From positions 12,810,001 to 12,874,000 of the forward strand of contig JAILWY010000009.1 of NCBI GenBank assembly GCA_022113835.1: a DNA stretch of 64,000 nucleotides, read 5' to 3'. This DNA is from Atopsyche davidsoni (taxonomy: Eukaryota > Arthropoda > Insecta > Trichoptera > Hydrobiosidae). Position numbers and translations under genes: made by a program. Within the stretch, counting starts at the first letter, position 1, and the number at the start of each line of letters is the position of its first letter. Under the pieces are notes generated by a model. That model did not search any database. It worked only from the letters and a program-made list of their open reading frames with translations, and was not told where the DNA came from. This document shows, piece after piece, positions 1 to 12,800 of the stretch.

Positions 1-235
1 ACCAAAAAAGTACACGAGAAGACTAAAAAGTTGGTCTGCTCCTCGCAGCCCCACGGCCCTGCGGGGGCGCAGAATCCGCCACCCCCTCCCACGACCACCC
101 TTCCAGGCCGGACATATAAAAAGGGACTTAATTGCGATCGTGACGGGGTGTGGGGTTGAATTGCACGACGGGCAAAAACTCCAGCGCGACTCGAAAAGTG
201 GTCGGCTTTTTGCTGCAGCTGAGATAAGAACTAGT
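1..235. other. GC-rich island at window start with a TATA-like motif
   Basis: This is a GC-rich patch with many CpGs in an AT-rich setting. It contains TATAAA at 115-120, in the context GGACATATAAAAAGGG, so it could include a core promoter. No clear initiator or downstream element was found at the expected spacing and no convincing reading frame follows. The patch may continue to the left of the window. A promoter or another conserved regulatory element are both possible. Confidence 0.3.
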
Positions 236-419
236 CGTGGATGTTTCCCTGTATTTGAATTCTGAACCGCGGCATATTTAACACAGTAATGTAAATAAAG
301 AAATCCATGTATGCTTCCACCTAAGTCGCACATTGCAAGCCCCATAACCTGTGTGCAGGATCAGGGGATAGCCACACATCTTACCTGTAAATTTAATAAA
401 TGAAAAATCATCATCAAAT

Positions 420-575
420 CATCAGATGCTTAACTAAATGTTTAGTTAAGCATCTGATGATGACCCAGTGAATCGGGTCGAAACTAGTAATGCAAATAAT
501 GTAAATAAACTCAATGTGAAGACAAAATACAAAGTTACCTTTATCAATATGAAAATAAAATAATTATGGAATTTT
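420..575 (+). mobile_element. Family A repeat, copy 1 (Penelope/retrozyme-like, with hammerhead)
   Basis: The copy opens with a perfect 19-bp inverted repeat (420-438 and 441-459, 2-nt loop). It continues through a hammerhead-type motif (450-493) and then a tail, AATAAACTCAATGTGAAGAC and onward, shared with the copies at 48.7 and 54.2 kb up to about 575. Minimal type I hammerheads with a very short stem III are known from Penelope-like retroelements and from animal retrozymes; that knowledge plus the three-copy match is the reason for the call. No reverse transcriptase is present, so this is a non-autonomous or truncated copy. The left inverted arm is broken beyond 420, unlike the 48.6 kb copy. 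Confidence 0.65.
450..493 (+). ncRNA. Type I hammerhead ribozyme motif (family A copy 1)
   Basis: Stem I is GCAT (450-453) paired with ATGC (490-493). The core CTGATGA is at 454-460. Stem II pairs GACCC (462-466) with GGGTC (475-479). GAAA is at 480-483, followed by a two-pair stem III (A483-T488, C484-G487) and the cleavage residue A489, giving a U-A cleavage site. All core residues are intact. An extra U (461) lies between the core A and stem II, a departure from the strict consensus. The tiny stem III is typical of retroelement hammerheads, which often act as dimers. Activity is inferred, not shown. Confidence 0.7.
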
Positions 576-2094
576 TAATTTTTTTTGGCAGTTCTTAAAA
601 CAAGGACGCATGTATTAATCGTATTTACTTAGAACTTTATAAAATATAATTTTACTTTGTAAATACTTATTTGACATGCTTTGATTTATTTTTATTCGAT
701 AAACATGATTATTATTTTATAAATGTTATAAAATTTTATGGGTATTTTTTAAAAAATCTCAGCTGATTATCTTGAATTTATATGAAAGGAAATTTGCTTG
801 TGTGAAATCTGTATTTCATATAAATGAACAACAACTTAAAATTAATAGATTTTGTAGAATAGAAAAAAGAAATGAAATTATGTTACTACTAAGGCGCTGA
901 ATCGATATTTCTAGAACATTGTTTCTTTCGAGTCTTTGAATAGCTAAAAGATTTAACAGAGAATTTTATATAAAAGAAAACAAAATCAATCACTCTTGTT
1001 CTTGGCTCACTCTTCAAATACATAAAAGTGAATATGGTTTCAAGCAGAGTATTTATTTTCTACATAATATATTGTATTTTTCAAACATTTAAAAGCAAAG
1101 AAAAATTATTTGAAAACATTAATATTCTGTAGTTTCATGCTTACCATAACAAATGTAATTCAACTTATTTGTTGTATTGTTACCGATTTATTCTGCCTAT
1201 GAGTATTTGGACGGAAATCATTGAAATCATTATCTGAATAATGTGTTTTTTATTCAATAATATTAACCGAATTGCTCACAGTTATGGCTGGTAATAAGAT
1301 AAAGTATTTCTTTATTATTTCAAACTTTAAATAAATAAAAAAAAATAGAGTATAATTAAAACTAAATGACACAAAACGAGTTTAATTGAAGACTGTATTT
1401 CTTATCGTGGGTGAACATTTCCTTGAAAAAGTGTAACTATTAACTGAACCCTTCCCCGTTCAGGATTCGTGAAGAACGAGAAGCTGTCTGATCCCTGGAG
1501 GACGCGGCAATTATTAAGAAAGATAGGCTTTGACTGAAGATGGAAATATACTTCTGCGACCAGACAGATGCGGGCACCTGAGCGAATTATAGATTAAGAA
1601 TTATCAGAACTCTGTTTTATTCTAACTTAATTTACGGAATTATTAAAATGACTTGTCAGAAAGAATATATATTTAAATTATTCAACACAGTTTATAATCC
1701 GAACTTAAATTATTATATTCATAAAAAACAAGTTAAATTACGGAAATTACTATTAATTTGAATGAATTTAATTTATATTTTTTAGTAATGTATAAGAGCG
1801 GTTTTGTCTTCGGAAGATTTTTGACTTATTCCCCTATTTTAGATATATGTGCGGTGAAAGGATCTAAAAGTCTATCTGAAATTAGTTTTTATAATATGGG
1901 TAAGGTGAAAGATGTGTAAAATCTAATTTTAAGTTTATATGCTATGCTTTAGTTATGTGAATGGTTATTCGATGTTATTTTGCGAAAGCAGTATAATTGT
2001 GAATTCTATGTGAACGTCTATCTATCTAATATTAATTTATGGTTGTTGTTTGTTACCTTACACTGATATGATGGTAGTGAAGTAAGAGTAAGTT
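576..2094. other. AT-rich DNA with one GC-richer patch
   Basis: Mostly AT-rich with no reading frame or repeat that I can support. A patch at 1440-1600 is GC-richer and has a 24-codon frame (FVKNEKLSDPWRTRQLLRK) after a CCCCGTTCAG acceptor-like site. It is too short to call. Confidence 0.3.
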
Positions 2095-2500
2095 CTGTTT
2101 AGTTCGGTTCAGTTCGGTTCGGGTCAGCACGGATCCGTTCTGAACCGAACTGAATCGAACTGAACTGAACTGAACTGAACCGAATTGAACCGAACCGAAC
2201 CGAACTGAATCGTACTGAATCGTACTGAATCAAACTAAAATGAACTGAACCAAACTGAACCAAACTGAACCGAACTGAACCGAACTGAACCGAACTGAAC
2301 CGATCTGAACCATGCTGAACAAAACTGAACCGTAGTGAACCGAGCTGAACAGAACTGAACCGCACTGAACCAAACTGAATCGAACTGAACCGAGCTGAAC
2401 CGAACTGAACCGTACTGAACCGAACTGAACCGAACTGAACCGAACTTAACCGAACTGAATCAAACTGAATATAACTGACTCGAATTTAACCTAACTGAAC
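2095..2500. repeat. 10-bp minisatellite (GAACTGAACC type) with inverted left end
   Basis: About 36 tandem copies of CGAACTGAAC with point variants run from about 2141 to 2500. The first 25-30 bp (2095-2120) carry the same unit in reverse orientation, so 2101-2120 can pair with 2142-2161 across a 21-nt spacer. The 10-bp period has no stop codons in some frames and yields a long spurious minus-strand frame of FGSVRF-like repeats. It is not a gene. Confidence 0.9.
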
Positions 2501-2581
2501 CTTGTGCATGGCTGCAATTTGTACCCAGAGTGTGCGTAAATAATCGGTTACGCCAGAGCTTTATTAGGGAACGATTATATG

Positions 2582-2780
2582 TTAATGCTATTGGGCAGCA
2601 GAATACCTAAACTTTTCCTTCTAATATAAAACTGCGATGTAGGAAGACCCAGGGACCCACTACACTACCTACTATCTTACCCTTAGAAAACCATGAACAC
2701 TGGCTCACCATGAGTATATGCTCAGTGAAATGGTCGCTAACCTCCTCTGAGGAGAGGCCCTTGATGAAGATAAGCACTTC
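2582..2780. repeat. Dispersed repeat family C, copy 1
   Basis: The segment from TAATGCTATTGGGCAGCAG to the CTCCTCTGAGGAGAGGC block and GATGAAGA aligns end to end with 41790-41973 and in parts with three other places. The minus strand is open across both long copies and encodes similar text (RSFI.EGK), so it could derive from a transposon coding region. I do not recognise the protein. No inverted termini or tail were found, so the class is unknown. Confidence 0.6.
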
Positions 2781-2924
2781 TAATATGTCTAAATGTAGCA
2801 TGCTAATTAATAATAATGGTAATTAAAATAAAATAAACTGCTGAAAAAAATTATAAAAAAAGAAAGTGTAAGACCTATTACCTAGAATTATCTCGGGCTG
2901 TTTTCACTCGCATCGTAATATCTG

Positions 2925-2985
2925 GAGAACACTGGCTCAGAATGAGTATATGCTCCTATGAGGAAAGGCACCTGATGCAGAAGAT
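2925..2985. repeat. Dispersed repeat family C, short copy beside copy 1
   Basis: GAACACTGGCTCAGAATGAG followed by TATATGCTC and then GAGGAAAGGCACCTGATG matches the last third of copy 1 with an internal gap of about 25 bp. It lies about 145 bp after copy 1, so it may be a local duplication of the family end rather than a separate insertion. Confidence 0.5.
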
Positions 2986-3892
2986 TTAATTATAAATTTA
3001 AATTCCAAGTACAATAGAAATAAAACGAAAAAGATCCACACCAGTGACATAAGACATGATTTTAACATGCAAATGGTGAAGACAACACCCACCGCGGATA
3101 CATTACAATCGACAGTAACATGACGTGTGTGGGGTGGCTATGGAGGGATGAACACCCTCCATCCCTCTCGGTGCAATTCCCCTCACACGCGCGTAATACA
3201 TTCGCTGTCGGCAGCCGAATAAAAGTGGCCGCTTCCTGCAGCGTACCAGGGCTGGAGTAGCGATATTTTTTTAAAATTTAAATTGTTGATATATTTTTAA
3301 TATTACCAATTCATTAAGTGATCGTTTCTCGTGTTTTTATGTTCTAAAGCAAGCAATTTTGTAATAAATCATATTCACGGCAGACTGGTAAAATTGGTTT
3401 AATTCCAAATTTAGCCGAACGTTTCAGAAGTTACAAATGATCTCCTGATCATTTGTCTATTAAAATTTACTGCCGGAAATTGTGGTCGAAATTTACGGAA
3501 AGTTACTATAGACTCTGAATTTAAGATTATGATTAGTTAACAAATAAAGTGTTTTTGAAAAGGCTGGTAAAATTAAAAAAGTTTTCAACACATATTTGTA
3601 TACTTATTTTGAAAAGAAATATATTTTTTAACACAAAAACAGCTTTTTTATAATCAAAGGATATTATATGTTATATACTTTATTAATTTATTTTAACAGT
3701 ATTTGAATTTTATTTGTTTGAAAGCTGTAGAATAATTTAATGATTCATAAAAACAAGAAACTTTAAAAATTGGTTACTTTTGAAAAAAAAAATTATCTAA
3801 GTTTATTTAAACAATGATATTTTTTAAACCTATTAAACTCTCTTTATACAAAAAAGTAAAAAAAATAACTTCTTATAGAAATAATTATATAA
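2986..3892. other. GC-rich patch then AT-rich DNA
   Basis: A GC-rich patch at 3060-3260 (with the hairpin above) is followed by AT-rich sequence up to the open frame at 3893. Nothing else seen. Confidence 0.3.
3140..3162. repeat. Small GC-rich hairpin in an island
   Basis: ATGGAGGG-ATGAACA-CCCTCCAT is a perfect eight-pair stem inside the GC-rich patch 3060-3260, which also carries CACACGCGCG. It could be a regulatory palindrome; no known factor was identified. Confidence 0.35.
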
Positions 3893-4111
3893 GAGAATGA
3901 AGGCCCTGGGCTGCCATACAAATTTGCATCAGGTATTAGCGTACGTGACTCAGGAAATGGCGATCGCGAGCTGGTGATATGTTATGCTATCTACAATGGA
4001 GATAAATTGAAGGAGTGTATGGAGAAAATCCTCAATGATGAAGAGGAACTCCGAGGATCATGTTATTTCAGCATTGATGCTATTGTAACGAGAAATAAAA
4101 TATATAGTTTG
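3893..4111 (+). pseudogene. Unannotated 73-codon open frame: candidate exon or gene relic
   Basis: An open frame without a start codon runs from just after a TAA (3890-3892) to TAA at 4112-4114. Unlike the surrounding AT-rich DNA it has codon-like texture with mixed third positions and a normal amino-acid mix: LPYKFASG, then SVRDSGNGDRELVICYAI, then a charged helix-like KLKECMEKILNDEEELRG, then CYFSIDAIV. Possible acceptor AGs lie at 3892-3902 and a weak donor GTAACG at 4085. The alternation suggests a beta-hairpin, a helix and a further strand. I do not recognise the family. It could be a terminal or internal exon of a gene on the plus strand, or a decayed gene or transposon fragment. Confidence 0.5.
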
Positions 4112-4114
4112 TAA

Positions 4115-5390
4115 TTTTACAATGAGAAATTACTTAATCAATAAAAAAAATAAAAATGAATATGCTTTATCAAAAGGTACAGAAAGTGATGTTAAATTGC
4201 TACACTTCTATGAAATTTTGAATACTTAAACGTAAATTAAATTATTTCCTTAAAAACCCAAAACACCGTAACATATGAAAAAAAATTGTTGTCAGTAAAA
4301 AATTACATTTTCCTCAATTTATATTTTAACACCCTTTAACAAAACAAAATGTATAGTGCTAATTCGCTAGAGAATCCCGTTGGAAAAGCGACAAGTTACA
4401 TGTCAAATAAACCGGGAGTAATAATTAACAGCACAGGCTGTTAATATAATTATTGCATTTTTTATTTAAAATTTGTACAATGTTCATTTTAATCACGTTA
4501 ACAAATTCGCAACGAATCACAGTGAGGTTTCGTACATATATAATTTCTACCATAAATAAAATGCAGCGCGAAATTAATTATTATTCATCAAATCTGCTCG
4601 GAGTGTTTTCAAAAGCAAATATAATTATTTATAATAAATTGCTCTATGCTTTGGAATATTATGAATGTGCATAATTTATAACATTATGCATATTTTCAAA
4701 GTCTTCTTCGCTTCATGCAGTAGGAAAAATCTTTCACTAAATTTAAGCGAGATTAATTTTCTGCAACTTTGATTTTAATATATTATCAATATCACATAAG
4801 ATTCTATGCGTAAAATTTTTAACTTATAGCAAAGAATAGATTTAAAACAAAAAATTATAAATTGCAAAAGGTCAAACATATAAGAAAAACAAACTTAAAT
4901 ATTAATTATAAGAGCTTATTCATTATAAAACGCGAAATTTCAGATCTGAGGTTACTTTTTTTATTTTGCAATTTATTGTTTTATTTAGAAGTCGTGTGGT
5001 TTCTCGAAAGAAAAGTTTCTTGATTCTCGCAAAAAAATAATTTAAATACTTTTGTGAGAGTGCGGTAAGGGCTTAAAATATTACATCTAACCATTAGTTA
5101 TTATTCCGTAGGTGGTAAATTATAATTTGGATAGTTTGCAACGTGGCGGGGCTATATTCTAATTGTCTCTTATACTTTGTTCGTAAAGGTCCCGCAGATT
5201 TTGAGATCCCCGCACACCAAAAAGCAAAATGATTGTAATTTAGGAGAGTGAAATATGAGGAGGTCCGAGGCTTAAAGCGATTTATTGCTAGGGATTATTT
5301 TTTATTTTAATTTAGGACGGAAATTAAACCAGGACCTAAAGGCTGCTTGTAGGTCACAGATATTGATCACAAGATTCAAATATTCTTTAG
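4115..5390. other. AT-rich DNA
   Basis: Only the small hairpin at 4424-4445 and a mildly GC-richer stretch near 5140-5280 stand out. The 73- and 110-codon open frames have low-complexity AT-driven products and are not called. Confidence 0.3.
4424..4445. repeat. Small perfect hairpin
   Basis: ATTAACAGC-ACAG-GCTGTTAAT forms nine pairs with a four-base loop. Function unknown. Confidence 0.4.
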
Positions 5391-5446
5391 CTCTATATAT
5401 ATATATATATATAAATATGTGTGTTTGTGTGTGTGTGTGTATATGT
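5391..5446. repeat. Compound (TA)n/(GT)n microsatellite
   Basis: An alternating TA run of about 20 bp passes into a GT run of about 30 bp with small interruptions. Confidence 0.9.
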
Positions 5447-5689
5447 GCATATAAAATATGGAAAAAAAGGAAAGGAAGTGATTTGACGTGTAATATAAAA
5501 ATGATAATGATTTATCGCTTTGACCCAATAGTAAACAGAAATTCTTATTTTTATATTATTTTTTTACTTGATGTCACAATTCAAAAAGTTTCTTGTTTCG
5601 TAGATTTCTTTGTTTAAATCCAGCTGGCAGAGATAGGCGAAAGTTAGCAAACAAAAAATATAACTCGTCTATGATCTTTGAATTGTAGG

Positions 5690-5783
5690 TGGCTGAAACA
5701 TAAATCACTCATGGACTCACTACCGGAAGAAATGTTCGACAGTCAATCGTCAATGATGAATATAAAGCTGCCTTTACTTTAAA
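5690..5783 (+). other. Possible short exon (30 codons)
   Basis: After an acceptor-like TTGAATTGTAG, a frame reads TGG CTG AAA CAT and on to TAA at 5781-5783, encoding WLKHKSLMDSLPEEMFDSQS followed by SMMNIKLPLL. The composition looks protein-like, but 30 open codons can arise by chance. Its phase does not fit the open frame at 3.9-4.1 kb if that one ends at its weak donor. Not recognised; low confidence. Confidence 0.2.
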
Positions 5784-8700
5784 AATAAATTTATATTAGA
5801 TAGAAAAAATAGAAAAGTTTCTATAAAATTATTTTTGCTTTTCAATTTATTCTTATATTAGAAACATTCACATTTTTTTTAGTAAATCAGTATTATTTAG
5901 ATTTATTTAAATATAATATTTTAAATTACTGAGAAATCTGAAATCATTTTTCATAAAACGGCGGTAGTAAAAGATGCGAGCAGTTTTTTTAATATTAAAT
6001 ATTCGGTTACTCCACGAACTGACATTGTACATTTTTTTGAAATTATATCACACATCATTGAAACTAACTATCTAACAGTGTCTGATGATTTTTTTCTAGA
6101 CGTAAATTTATTGTACAAAAAACATCTAATATAAACAAATTATGCATGCAATAAGTGATATGGTGCAAGAGTATGCTACTAATATATACATTATAAAAAA
6201 AACAAATCCCACCAAATCTCCATAGTATGTTATAGAGAGCCGTAACATTTTTACAAAGCTTACTCAAGCGTGCGCAAAGCTTTAAGCTCCGAGTAGAGCC
6301 GCAAAGGCGCGATGATACACGCCGCCGTGTTTTTTGTTCGAAAAGTTTCCTATTATTGCGGTTGTGGGATAAATTTTATTAATAGTAAGTTAGCGGCAAG
6401 GACTCGGGCAAGTGGTGCAGTTAGACTGAAACTTCCTAAGTTGGTTCTATTCAGGTGATTATACGGTTATAAGTTCCGCGGGATGTGGAGGCGATTTGGA
6501 TTCAAGGCGGGGTCTTAAAATCGGAATTTACGAGCGGATTTAATTTTTTAAAAGAGCGAATTGCGATTCGGATTTTTTGTGGTAAGTTATTAAAGCTATT
6601 ATAAAAAGCCATTTAGTTCATAATTGCTTCTTTATGCTCAGTTATTTTTATTGAATGATTGCACTTGCACTTGTACTAACGTTGTGGATATTCACATGGG
6701 CTTAATTTATGTAAATTAACAATGATTATCTACATAATTGAAAATGCACTGAAATGGTATCAATATAATTCTGAAGATAAATAATTTAGGATAATATAAT
6801 TATATACAAATGATTTTTTTAATATTTGTATGCATAACGTAACAAAATTTTAATGACAAGAAAAAACGGAGACGTCACACAAACATTTATTTATACAAAA
6901 AAAAACTGACCATTTTAAATATAAATATTAATTCACCTTTCATTCAACATGAAGATTGAACATTTTTTTGAATTATTGAAATCACAACTTATATACCGAA
7001 AAAATATGTGTTTTAAAAAAAGTCATGATAGTCAGAGCTTTTTTCAGCAAAAAAAGTCTTGAAAGACTATTTATCAAAAAATACAAAAATAAACTTTATT
7101 AAATTTATAACTTTAAAAAAGAAAGTTCCAGTGTTTCTTTTAAAATAATAAAGATATATTACCTTATTTTTCAATCGAAGTAAAGCTAAAAACAAAACAA
7201 ATTACTCGAAACACACAACAAAACGAATCACGGTCTTAGAAGAAACCGATTTTGCCGGCATTTAAAAATAAACCCGCCCGGCCGCGGGAAAATTTATCGG
7301 CGAAATAAAATAAAATTCATAAAATTGGCCCGACTGTATGAAATTGCAGTCATAATTTATTGAAGAAGGAAAAACAAATGCCAAGAACAAGGGTAGAGCG
7401 GGAAAAAATAAGCTCCCGGGGTATGTTACAAATCGAACAGGGAATGTCCGAGCCCCGGAAAGTGAGGCTGTAGGGGAGTTACATCTGTGCAATAAGTCGG
7501 GGATTTACCCTTAAATCTAGGTAATACATATAGATTTGATATTTTATTTTTAATACATAAATAAATTTCTATATATATACTTATATATAAATATGAAGTA
7601 TTCGCTAGTTTGATTGATTAATTTATTATTTATTTATGAACGATTTAATATATCATATTTTATTCAACAGATGTGGCCGCAAAACTGTTTTTATTGGTAA
7701 ACATATGGTAAAATATACTAAACTGATAAATTTAATAAATATAATATTTGTTACAAATGATTTATATTTTTCATAAATTTATCTATTTTTAATGCTTAAA
7801 TGTATTATAAACACTTACTTTATTTTTTACATTTTGTGAATATTGAAAAAGCGTAAAAGTTATGACAACATAAAAAATCAGTCAAGTATCAAATTTCCGG
7901 TACAAAAATATTTTTTAAATGAATGAATATTATTTATATTAATGAAATTTTTTTGGCGAAATGTAAGTTTGTCGAAGTACAAAATGAAAGTTAAGTATAT
8001 TTGATAGGATGTTAATATAAAAAAAGCTACAGTTATGAAATTAATGAATTCTTCTTTAGAATTCTCCGGCGCGGGGGTCGGTGAGGTAAGCCAGTCGGGT
8101 TCGTTTCAGGAGAAACGGTTCTCTGGCCAGCGCTGGTAGACAAAATAAATAAAGCCTCGAAAGAGGAAAAACGAAGGAGAAGAAACAATATCCGCCGGGG
8201 GTTGGTGTGGCCAGGCGTTGCTGCAAACTGGGAAGCTTATTATGTTTAAAGTTTAATTTGATTGACAACAGGAAATAACGGCGGCTTACGAGGAAATAAT
8301 ATTGTGAAAGTTTAAAAAGCAAGAGCGATCTCTCAAAGTATTTTATTATAAATAAAATAAAAATGGGTGAGACGTATCTATGTGACTTATACTTTTTCAT
8401 CGTCTAATCGTTTTGGTATTTAAGTGAATATTTTATGTGATTAGTGTATATTTTATTTCATGTATTTCAAGTATCCTGTTATTGCAGTATACGGAATTTT
8501 CGACGGTTAAACAAAAAGACGTCTCGTGTGTTCTGCATTTCCCCGAAGGTGTGGTGACTCCGAGCCTGGCCAGGCCCGCACTGGGCGCCGCAACACGCAG
8601 GGCAAACAACAGAACTCTTTTTATTTGCAGCAGACCGGTTTGTTCCGTTCCATCACCGTTATTTACATACTAGCTTCTCCAAACACGGGAAATGCGGGGC

Positions 8701-9810
8701 CGCCTGACCCTGCGCCGTCCCCGGGGACTAATAACGGATGATACGGGAGCCTGTCGCAAATGAAAAACTACAAAGGTGAATTAACGGCAGATCTGTGCAT
8801 GGAAGATGTCAGGTATTAAGAATTCAATTAATCAACATGTAGTTACATGTATTGTAGATCTATACGTTGGTATTAAACAAATTGAAGCTGATCGTGTACG
8901 AAAATTATTTACACTTTGAAGAGCCGCGTATTTTATGAATTGCGTGCCATTGATGTAAAGAATCTAATTAAAATTAAACGAGCAATATATGATAATGCCT
9001 ACATTTTTCGTATTATCAAATGAATTTAAATTAAAAAAAACGGATTTTATGATGTATTAATATTCTCATATTTTCTTTGGGCAGGATTTATGAACAAAGC
9101 AAACAGTTTTGGGCAGAAAATATATGTTTTTTTAAATATCCGACTGGAAATGAAATTTAACTATATGAAATGTAACACAACGTTAACAGTGCGATTATTT
9201 GATACTATGGTAAATATCAAATAGTGTTCTCTATCATATTATACTCATTATGTCCATAGGTTTTATTAATACTACTTTTGCTGTATTTGTTTAAATCATT
9301 TTTGATTATATCTTAAAACAAATTACTAGGCTAATATATTTTTATTTCAATAGTGTAATAAGTGCTTTAATTCCTTGACAACACGAATAAAGACACAAAA
9401 ATAGGATACGACTGTAAGTTTTCCGTTAATGCTCGAGTAGCAATATCGTCGCATTTCATCCAATAGACGGCGGTATCAATAGTAATCTCCTTTCAATATC
9501 CCACTATCGATACGTCGAAGGCTTTAGCGGAAAGATCTCGTGAAATCCCATATAAATTGTGTCGGCGCGTGTCTCCTGCTCCGAGATCCGGATGGAAGAA
9601 TGGAGTCCTCGGATCCTAGACTTCATCATGCTGCCTGCTGTAAACTCCTCCAGATGCAATCACCATGAGGGTCCATTTACTGAGGGGCCCCTCGCCGGCC
9701 GAGCGAAGGGGAGAGCGAAGGAGGGCGGCATTATCAAGATGCTTATTCTCTATCAGCGTCTTAGTAGTTGTCTGCTTGTGGTATACAATTTTTATTTACT
9801 CAATTAATAT
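5784..9810. other. Alternating AT-rich DNA and GC-rich islands
   Basis: Islands lie at about 6250-6560, 7230-7500, 8050-8260, 8520-8780 and 9420-9740. The one at 8520-8740 (GGGCCGCCTGACCCTGCGCC) and the one at 9550-9730 are the strongest. Open frames inside them occur in several overlapping frames, as expected from low stop density in GC-rich DNA. The intervals are AT-rich and featureless. Confidence 0.35.
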
Positions 9811-12800
9811 AAAAAAATCATTTAACAAATGAAAAAGTTATAACAAAGCATAAAAAATACAAGAAATTCACGAATCGACTACTCAAAGAACAAATCTACT
9901 ATGAATTTTTTTTTGCTTAATACACCCTAAAAATACAATTATTTGTCTTAAAGCAAACTGTTCATTATTTAAGCATTGCTTAGAAAGGTAAAATTTAAAT
10001 TTTTGATTTGATTTGATAATTTATCAATGCAATAATAATATTTTACTAAATCCATATTAGCTTTCAAAAACGAGTGAGGTCTCTACCATATACCATACTT
10101 TTTTGACTGTGTATAATCTTAACCAATTTCATTATATTTCTTTAAATTTGTTTATCAACTATAATTTAATTTAAACTTGAGTGTTTCTTTGCTATTATAG
10201 TTTTAAAAAAATACTTATTTAAATTTAATATCCAACATGTCTACACTCTTAACGTCAATTCTGTATTAAAAATAAGCTAATATTTTTGAGCAATTGTTTT
10301 CCAGGTTCAATTTTTCTTATTTTTCCAAAGGGTTATTGGAAGCAGAAGAAAGATTACCGCAGCTTCTCGCCGAGGATTCCTCAAAGAAGAACTTTGTAGA
10401 GGAAACATCACAACAAACTTTGTACAAAGCTGTTGCATCGACTCGAGCTTTCATTATTATATTATTTCACGAAGGCTCCAGTGTATAGCTTATTGGAAAA
10501 GTATTTAAGTCTGCCAGGAGTCAGAAAACTTTGTTCTTAAACTTGTATTGAATTTAGATTTTGTAATTAAATATGCATCATTTCAAAAAACTAATTAGCT
10601 GATAAATTATTTATGAAATTTAAAAAGAGTTGATAATTTTTTGGAGTTTCGTCTATAAATATAAGGAAATACAGACCAAACAAAAGAAAAAATCGAACCA
10701 CCAAATACTCTAAAAATACAATATTAATAAAAAAATATATATAAAAAACTACTTAACTGTTTGATGAGATATTGAATAAAACATTTATCTAGTGAGTAAA
10801 CTTATTACAAAATTAAAAATTATAAACAAGTATCGCGTAAGTTCAATTTGCCAATACTTTGGAAAACACAACTATTTGGGATTAAATATTCGGGAACCAC
10901 GATGCTAAATTATTATGTGTTTCCATTTCGAAATTGAATATTCAGTTTTAGTTAACAACAAACGAAACCATTATTCCGTTTAGATTATTGCTAAGCCTGG
11001 CAATACAAATGTTATTCAAATACCAAATTCATAACGCAAATGCAAATTTTGCTATAAACTCTATCATTTAAATACTCGATCAATATAAAGTTCAAAAAAA
11101 AATTATAAATTTTAGAGATCAAAAAAAAAAAACACAATGTTTTAATGTTCGATTGAATTTTGCATCATATTAACCGAAAATTATGCATCTTGCATCATAT
11201 TTAATAATAATAAGCATACTTATAAGAACCCTTAAACATACAAGTATTTTCATGTTTTTGAAGAATTGTCATAAGAATAAGAAGTCGAAGCCACATTATG
11301 ACTATTAAATATCGTGACAAGCAAGAACATTTAACAAGTTTTTAATAAACTTAGCGGAACATAAATTGACGAAATAACCGCATCGTCAGGCATGGAGCCT
11401 TGCAGTAAGACTTTATTTCACTTTCAGCCCCACCTGTCTGCAGTTCCACAATAAATGCTCCCAACGGCTCTCCGGGAAGATTAAATTCGGATAACACCCT
11501 CGAGTAGGCTGGACTAAGGGGCAGGTAGCAAAACAACCCTCGAAAAAAACAACGCATTATTTATCGTCGCTAGGGGAGGTTTTCTATTTCGATTGAGCTC
11601 CACTTTGCAGATGTCATCTTTAACGATGTTGTTTTTACGTTGGCATCACACAGCAATGCTTTGCATGTTTATAAGTTACTGCAATAAGTAAATGTAGTAA
11701 ATATATATGCCAAATATATTTTAAAGTAACTATTATGAATAATTGTTATTCTAATTCAAACATGAGATTTCTGATTATTCAAATAAAAGCAATAAAGCTG
11801 CGGGCAAGTACAAAATTGTAAATTTTAATATTTATTATTTATCTATCGATAAATTTGGTTCTATTTTATTTTCAATAACTTTATTCACATCTCAAATTTC
11901 CCATCTCGTTTCTTGCAGATGAGGCAGATGCAGTAAATTTTTCTAGTGAAAACTTTTCAGGCATCCGCCCGAGTTGATAAGGAAAAATGACTTGTAACTT
12001 GTTTCAGCTGCGAGGTATGATAAAACTTGGTGCGCCTGAATCTTGTTGTGATGTAAATGGTTTGAAAAATCACCGTTATAAGACTTCGGTTATTTGTAGC
12101 TAGAGCAGTTATGAGTTTTTCGAGGGGAACCGTAATTTTTCACATAATTTTTAATAATAAATGCATGTGCGCTTCAATATTTATAAGCCTTACATTTTAA
12201 TTTCATTCCTAAAATAGTTTCAGCATCATAGTTTAAATGCTTGTTTTTCAAGAAAATAAAATTATTAATAAAAGTTTAATTTAAAATTGACTTTAACGTG
12301 TAACTTGCTTATAACAGATAATACATTATTAAAAAAAACATTGACTCATTTTAAATAGCAATAAGTTTTAGTTGAAATATATCGGCATGATATAATAGTA
12401 AATTAACTGTATCCACACCCATTTACAGTGACTTTAACTCAATGATGTTTCACAACATTTAACGATAATCCTTTTCTGACTTTGTTTAAAAACAAAAAAA
12501 ACTTTTCAATAATTCAGATATAAGTAATTAGAAATGGCATGGCTTGAAATTATAGATCAAATCTACTTATAGTTGCTAAGAAAACCCAAAACACCAAGTA
12601 ATTCTTTATTCACTGTATATTTCAATTTCAAGCTAATTCAATCTAAAATGTTTACGTGAAAAACATAAAGTTTTGATTGTTTTCCAATTTATTTTTCTCC
12701 GATAAAAAAACGTATTTGAAAACTCATTTATCAATAAACATAGTATTTTGAAATATGCCATTTTAAAATTAAATTTATTGTTTTTATGGTGAAGTACACG

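Noticed and set aside
2099..2365. 88-codon minus-strand open frame
   Set aside because: It is the translation of the 10-bp minisatellite; the product is a monotonous FGSVRF-type repeat with no start context.
6082..6105. Another hammerhead core near CTGATGA at 6.08 kb
   Set aside because: No stem II or GAAA follows at a workable distance.
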